A stretch of DNA of 8,259 bases. It comes from CALAEC01 sp050692915 (GTDB taxonomy: Bacteria; Actinomycetota; UBA4738; CALAEC01). A model generated the notes under the pieces. The model ran no database searches. It was not told the DNA's origin and saw only the letters and a list, made by a program, of their open reading frames with translations. Shown one piece after another: positions 6,404 to 8,259 of the stretch. Within the stretch, counting starts at the first letter, position 1. Each line of letters starts with the position of its first letter. A program made the position numbers and the translations under genes. The stretch is from contig JBOGVU010000102.1 of the NCBI GenBank assembly GCA_050692915.1, positions 1 through 8,259 of the forward strand, written 5' to 3'.

Positions 6404-6434
6404 GTATCCTGCACGCCGCGTCCAGCCGGGGCAA
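6404..6434 (-). promoter_or_regulatory. Candidate promoter of the riboswitch-btuFCD transcript
   Basis: On the minus strand TTGCCC (complement of 6429-6434) lies 19 bp before GGATAC (complement of 6404-6409), a loose match to a housekeeping -35/-10 pair. It would start the RNA close to the 5' strand of the aptamer's P1 stem. The spacing is longer than ideal and the -10 is poor, so this is tentative. Confidence 0.3.
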
Positions 6435-6458
6435 GTGGCGTCCCCCGGGCCCGGGCCC

Positions 6459-6464
6459 TACACT
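6459..6464 (+). promoter_or_regulatory. Candidate -10 element for the exported-protein gene
   Basis: TACACT fits the TANNNT form of a -10 box and ends 13 bases before the GTG at 6478. No clear -35 hexamer is visible at the usual distance (around 6436-6441) and there is no Shine-Dalgarno sequence, so the transcript would have a leader of only a few bases or be leaderless. Confidence 0.35.
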
Positions 6465-6477
6465 CCATTGAGATCCC

Positions 6478-7155
6478 GTGGCCTGGGCACGCGTCTCCGT
6501 CACGCTCCTCCTGGCCCTGTCCGTCTTCCCGCGGACCCCCTCGGGGGGGGACGAGGCCCTGCCTGGCATGCGGCTGGTCGCCGCCGCGGGCGTGGAAACG
6601 CTCCTGCCGTCGAAGTGGGAGTACCGCCCCATCCCCGACACCGGCGGCCACAGGCTCGGCATCCAGGCCTCCGAGCGCCTCCTGGGTATGATCCCCACGG
6701 ACCTCCGCCAGCCGAGCCTTGAGGCCTACTGGGTGGACGCCACCGAGGTCGGCGTCCCCTCCGACTACTACGAGCTGGCCGCTCGCGGCCCCCTGCTCGA
6801 CCTGGTGGATTCGTCGCCCGGCTGCCGGCCCGAGGGCCGGCTGGAGGCCGTGTCACCACGCCACGCGCCCGGAGACCTCGACATGTGGCCGGGCCAGTAC
6901 GTCAGGATGGTCACCGGGACCTGCCACACCCAGGCCGCGGACACTCGGTGGGCCTCGTTCGTGGCGGCCCCGGGGTTCGGCCCCGCTCGCGAGCTTGGGA
7001 TCCCAAGCTCGGGCCTGTACGTGGTCCGGGCCTCCGTGTCCAACGGACCCGACGCCGATCGGCGGCTCCGGACGCTGATGTCCGGCGTGTCGTTCGGCGG
7101 CACGCCCGTGGGGGCGTTCCTGGCGGCCGCGGGCCTTCCCTTGAAGCTCCCCTAG
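6478..7155 (+). CDS. Hypothetical exported protein, family not recognised
   Basis: I do not recognise this 225-residue protein. The N-terminus has one arginine followed by VSVTLLLALSVF and a Pro/Gly/Ser-rich stretch, which reads as a short signal peptide or anchor with possible cleavage around residues 22-30. The rest looks like a small soluble domain with mixed polar and hydrophobic strands, the segment KWEYRPIPDTGGHRLGIQAS near 42-61, and only two cysteines (Cys116 and Cys149), which could form a disulfide outside the cell. There is no lipobox and no second membrane helix. GTG 6478 is the only plausible start because an in-frame TGA lies at 6469-6471. A run of eight G (6543-6550) sits in the signal-peptide region and a perfect 22-bp palindrome lies at 6990-7011. 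It diverges from the riboswitch and converges on gcvT with a 4-bp overlap. Codon use is like that of its neighbours, so it is probably a real gene. Confidence 0.7.
   Translation: MAWARVSVTLLLALSVFPRTPSGGDEALPGMRLVAAAGVETLLPSKWEYRPIPDTGGHRLGIQASERLLGMIPTDLRQPSLEAYWVDATEVGVPSDYYELAARGPLLDLVDSSPGCRPEGRLEAVSPRHAPGDLDMWPGQYVRMVTGTCHTQAADTRWASFVAAPGFGPARELGIPSSGLYVVRASVSNGPDADRRLRTLMSGVSFGGTPVGAFLAAAGLPLKLP
6990..7011. repeat. Perfect 22-bp palindrome without a loop
   Basis: The half sequence CGAGCTTGGGA is followed immediately by its exact reverse complement TCCCAAGCTCG, and pairing resumes at 6988/7013 after one mismatch. It lies inside the exported-protein gene, where it encodes part of RELGIPSSG. 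It could be a dimeric protein-binding site or extrude as a cruciform; as RNA a few central bases would have to form the loop. It is not followed by a T-run on either strand. Confidence 0.85.
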
Positions 7156-8252
7156 CGGGGGCTTCGCTCGACGAACGGCGGCTTGATCACCTCGGCCGGG
7201 CCCCGCCGTCCCCGTACGTCGACCTCCACCGTGGCGCCGGGCGCGTGACGGTCCGGCGGGAAGAGGTAGGCCAGGGCGATGCCCTCCCGAAGGGTCGGCG
7301 AGAAGGTGCCGCTGGTGGTCTCCCCGATCGGGTCGCCTCGCTCGTCGAACACCGGGTAGTGGGCCCGTGGGATCAGCCTGCCGGACATCCGGAGCGCCCG
7401 GAGGCGGGCCTGCACCCCTTCCTCCTTCCGCCGCAGCAGGGCCTCCCGGCCCCGGAAGTCACCCTTGTCGAAGGCCACCGCCCACGACAGCCCAGCCTCC
7501 AACGGGGTTCGGTCCGGCGAGATGTCGTTCCCGTGGAGCGCGTACCCCATCTCCAGCCGGAGGGTGTCCCTGGCCCCCAGGCCGGCCGGCTCCAGGCCCA
7601 CCGGCCCCCCTCGCTTCAGGAGGTCCCGCCACAGAGCCCGGGCCACTGCGTCGGGGACGAACAGCTCCACGCCACGCTCTCCCGTGTATCCGGTCCTGGC
7701 CAAGAGGACGACCACGTCCCGGAAGGACGAGTCGACACACGTCATGTAGGTCAGCCCCTCGACCTCCGGGAACATCGGCGTGACGAGGTCGAGCGACCGC
7801 GGGCCCTGGACGGCGATGGTGACCAGGTCCGGGCGATGGTCGACCGCCGCCCGTGCCGACACCTCCTCGGACAGGATCGCCAGGACGGACTCCGTGTTGG
7901 CCGCGTTCGGGACGACCAGGAACCGGTCCTGGGCGACCCGGTACGTGATGAGGTCGTCGACGATGCCGCCGTCCTCGGTGAGGACCATGCCGTACTGGGC
8001 TCCGCCGACCGGGAGGACGGCCAGGTCGCCGGTCACCACGCGCTGCAGCCGGTCCAGGGCCGCGGGCCCGGCCACCTCGATCTTGCCCAGGTGGGTGAGG
8101 TCGAACATCCCCGCGGCTTCCCGCACCGCGCGGTGCTCGGTGAGCACGCCGGCGTACTCGATGGGCATCGACCAGCCGGCGAACTCGCCCATCTTCGCCC
8201 CGAGGGCCTCGTGCTCGGCCTGGAGCGGCGTCTGTTGCAAGTCGGCGTCCAC
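7152..8252 (-). CDS. gcvT: Glycine cleavage system T-protein (aminomethyltransferase)
   Basis: A 366-residue T-protein, which releases ammonia from the aminomethyl-lipoyl arm of GcvH and passes the methylene group to tetrahydrofolate. Family landmarks appear in order: TPLQAEHEALGAKMGEFAGW (8-27), MFDLTHLGKIEVAG, TEDGGIVDDL with the conserved catalytic-site Asp at about 99-100, ARTGYTGERGVELFV, GARDTLRLEMGYALHGND, and a C-terminal barrel domain with GTFSPTLREGIALAYL. Length and ending are normal. The family's TND-like motif reads TGD here, a tolerated variation. The GTG at 8250-8252 puts the protein at the usual N-terminus, but the frame is open to the window edge, so a start further right cannot be excluded. 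Neither gcvH nor gcvP is in the window. Its TAG stop overlaps that of the convergent exported-protein gene. A GcvT paralogue such as YgfZ or a demethylase is less likely given the folate-site motifs. Confidence 0.95.
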   Translation of the reverse strand: MDADLQQTPLQAEHEALGAKMGEFAGWSMPIEYAGVLTEHRAVREAAGMFDLTHLGKIEVAGPAALDRLQRVVTGDLAVLPVGGAQYGMVLTEDGGIVDDLITYRVAQDRFLVVPNAANTESVLAILSEEVSARAAVDHRPDLVTIAVQGPRSLDLVTPMFPEVEGLTYMTCVDSSFRDVVVLLARTGYTGERGVELFVPDAVARALWRDLLKRGGPVGLEPAGLGARDTLRLEMGYALHGNDISPDRTPLEAGLSWAVAFDKGDFRGREALLRRKEEGVQARLRALRMSGRLIPRAHYPVFDERGDPIGETTSGTFSPTLREGIALAYLFPPDRHAPGATVEVDVRGRRGPAEVIKPPFVERSPR

Positions 8253-8259
8253 GGCTGTT

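Noticed and set aside
5062..6691. Overlapping long plus-strand open frames opposite btuF
   Set aside because: Arg/Pro/Ser-rich products without recognisable folds, antisense to a well-supported lipoprotein gene and crossing the riboswitch.
1..8259. Mobile element, CRISPR array, tRNA or phage genes
   Set aside because: No transposase, integrase, spaced direct repeats, tRNA-like cloverleaf or phage-type gene could be recognised in any part of the window.

Overview
The window is a very GC-rich chromosomal segment (roughly 70 % G+C by eye) with dense genes, short or overlapping junctions and frequent GTG starts. An actinobacterium, probably from an uncultured lineage, fits best. The sulfurtransferase remnant closely resembles actinobacterial CysA/SseA-type enzymes, the vitamin-uptake operon has a lipoprotein binding protein and no outer-membrane receptor gene beside it, and GcvT looks actinobacterial. 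This assignment is inference; no marker gene is present.

Left part (1-951, minus strand): an apparently broken rhodanese-type sulfurtransferase lies directly behind an intact MIP18/DUF59 (SufT-like) iron-sulfur assembly gene. The sulfurtransferase has lost its N-terminus and needs one uncompensated and two mutually compensating frame changes to read as a normal protein. A 53-bp divergent spacer separates the SufT-like gene from the next block.

Two-component block (1005-2917, plus strand): a NarL/FixJ response regulator is followed by a soluble histidine kinase. The kinase's N-terminal half looks like a degenerate copy of a NarL-type receiver domain, suggesting a pseudo-receiver that could sense or pair rather than accept phosphate.

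Cobalamin block (2869-6400, minus strand): a cobalamin riboswitch leads into btuF-btuC-btuD (binding lipoprotein, permease, ATPase) joined by 4-bp and 14-bp overlaps. BtuD carries a C-terminal Rossmann-like domain of about 150 residues that a plain transporter ATPase does not need. Its 3' end overlaps the kinase gene tail to tail by 49 bp. The leader between aptamer and start codon contains an SD-complementary hairpin arm, pointing to translational control.

Right part (6478-8259): an unrecognised, probably exported protein diverges from the riboswitch and contains a perfect 22-bp palindrome in its coding sequence. It converges on gcvT (glycine cleavage T-protein, minus strand), the two TAG stops sharing one CTAG. 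Most of this is ordinary chromosome. The points most worth a second look are the BtuD C-terminal domain, the pseudo-receiver kinase, the riboswitch expression platform, the 22-bp palindrome and the decayed sulfurtransferase. I see no clear defence or mobile system.
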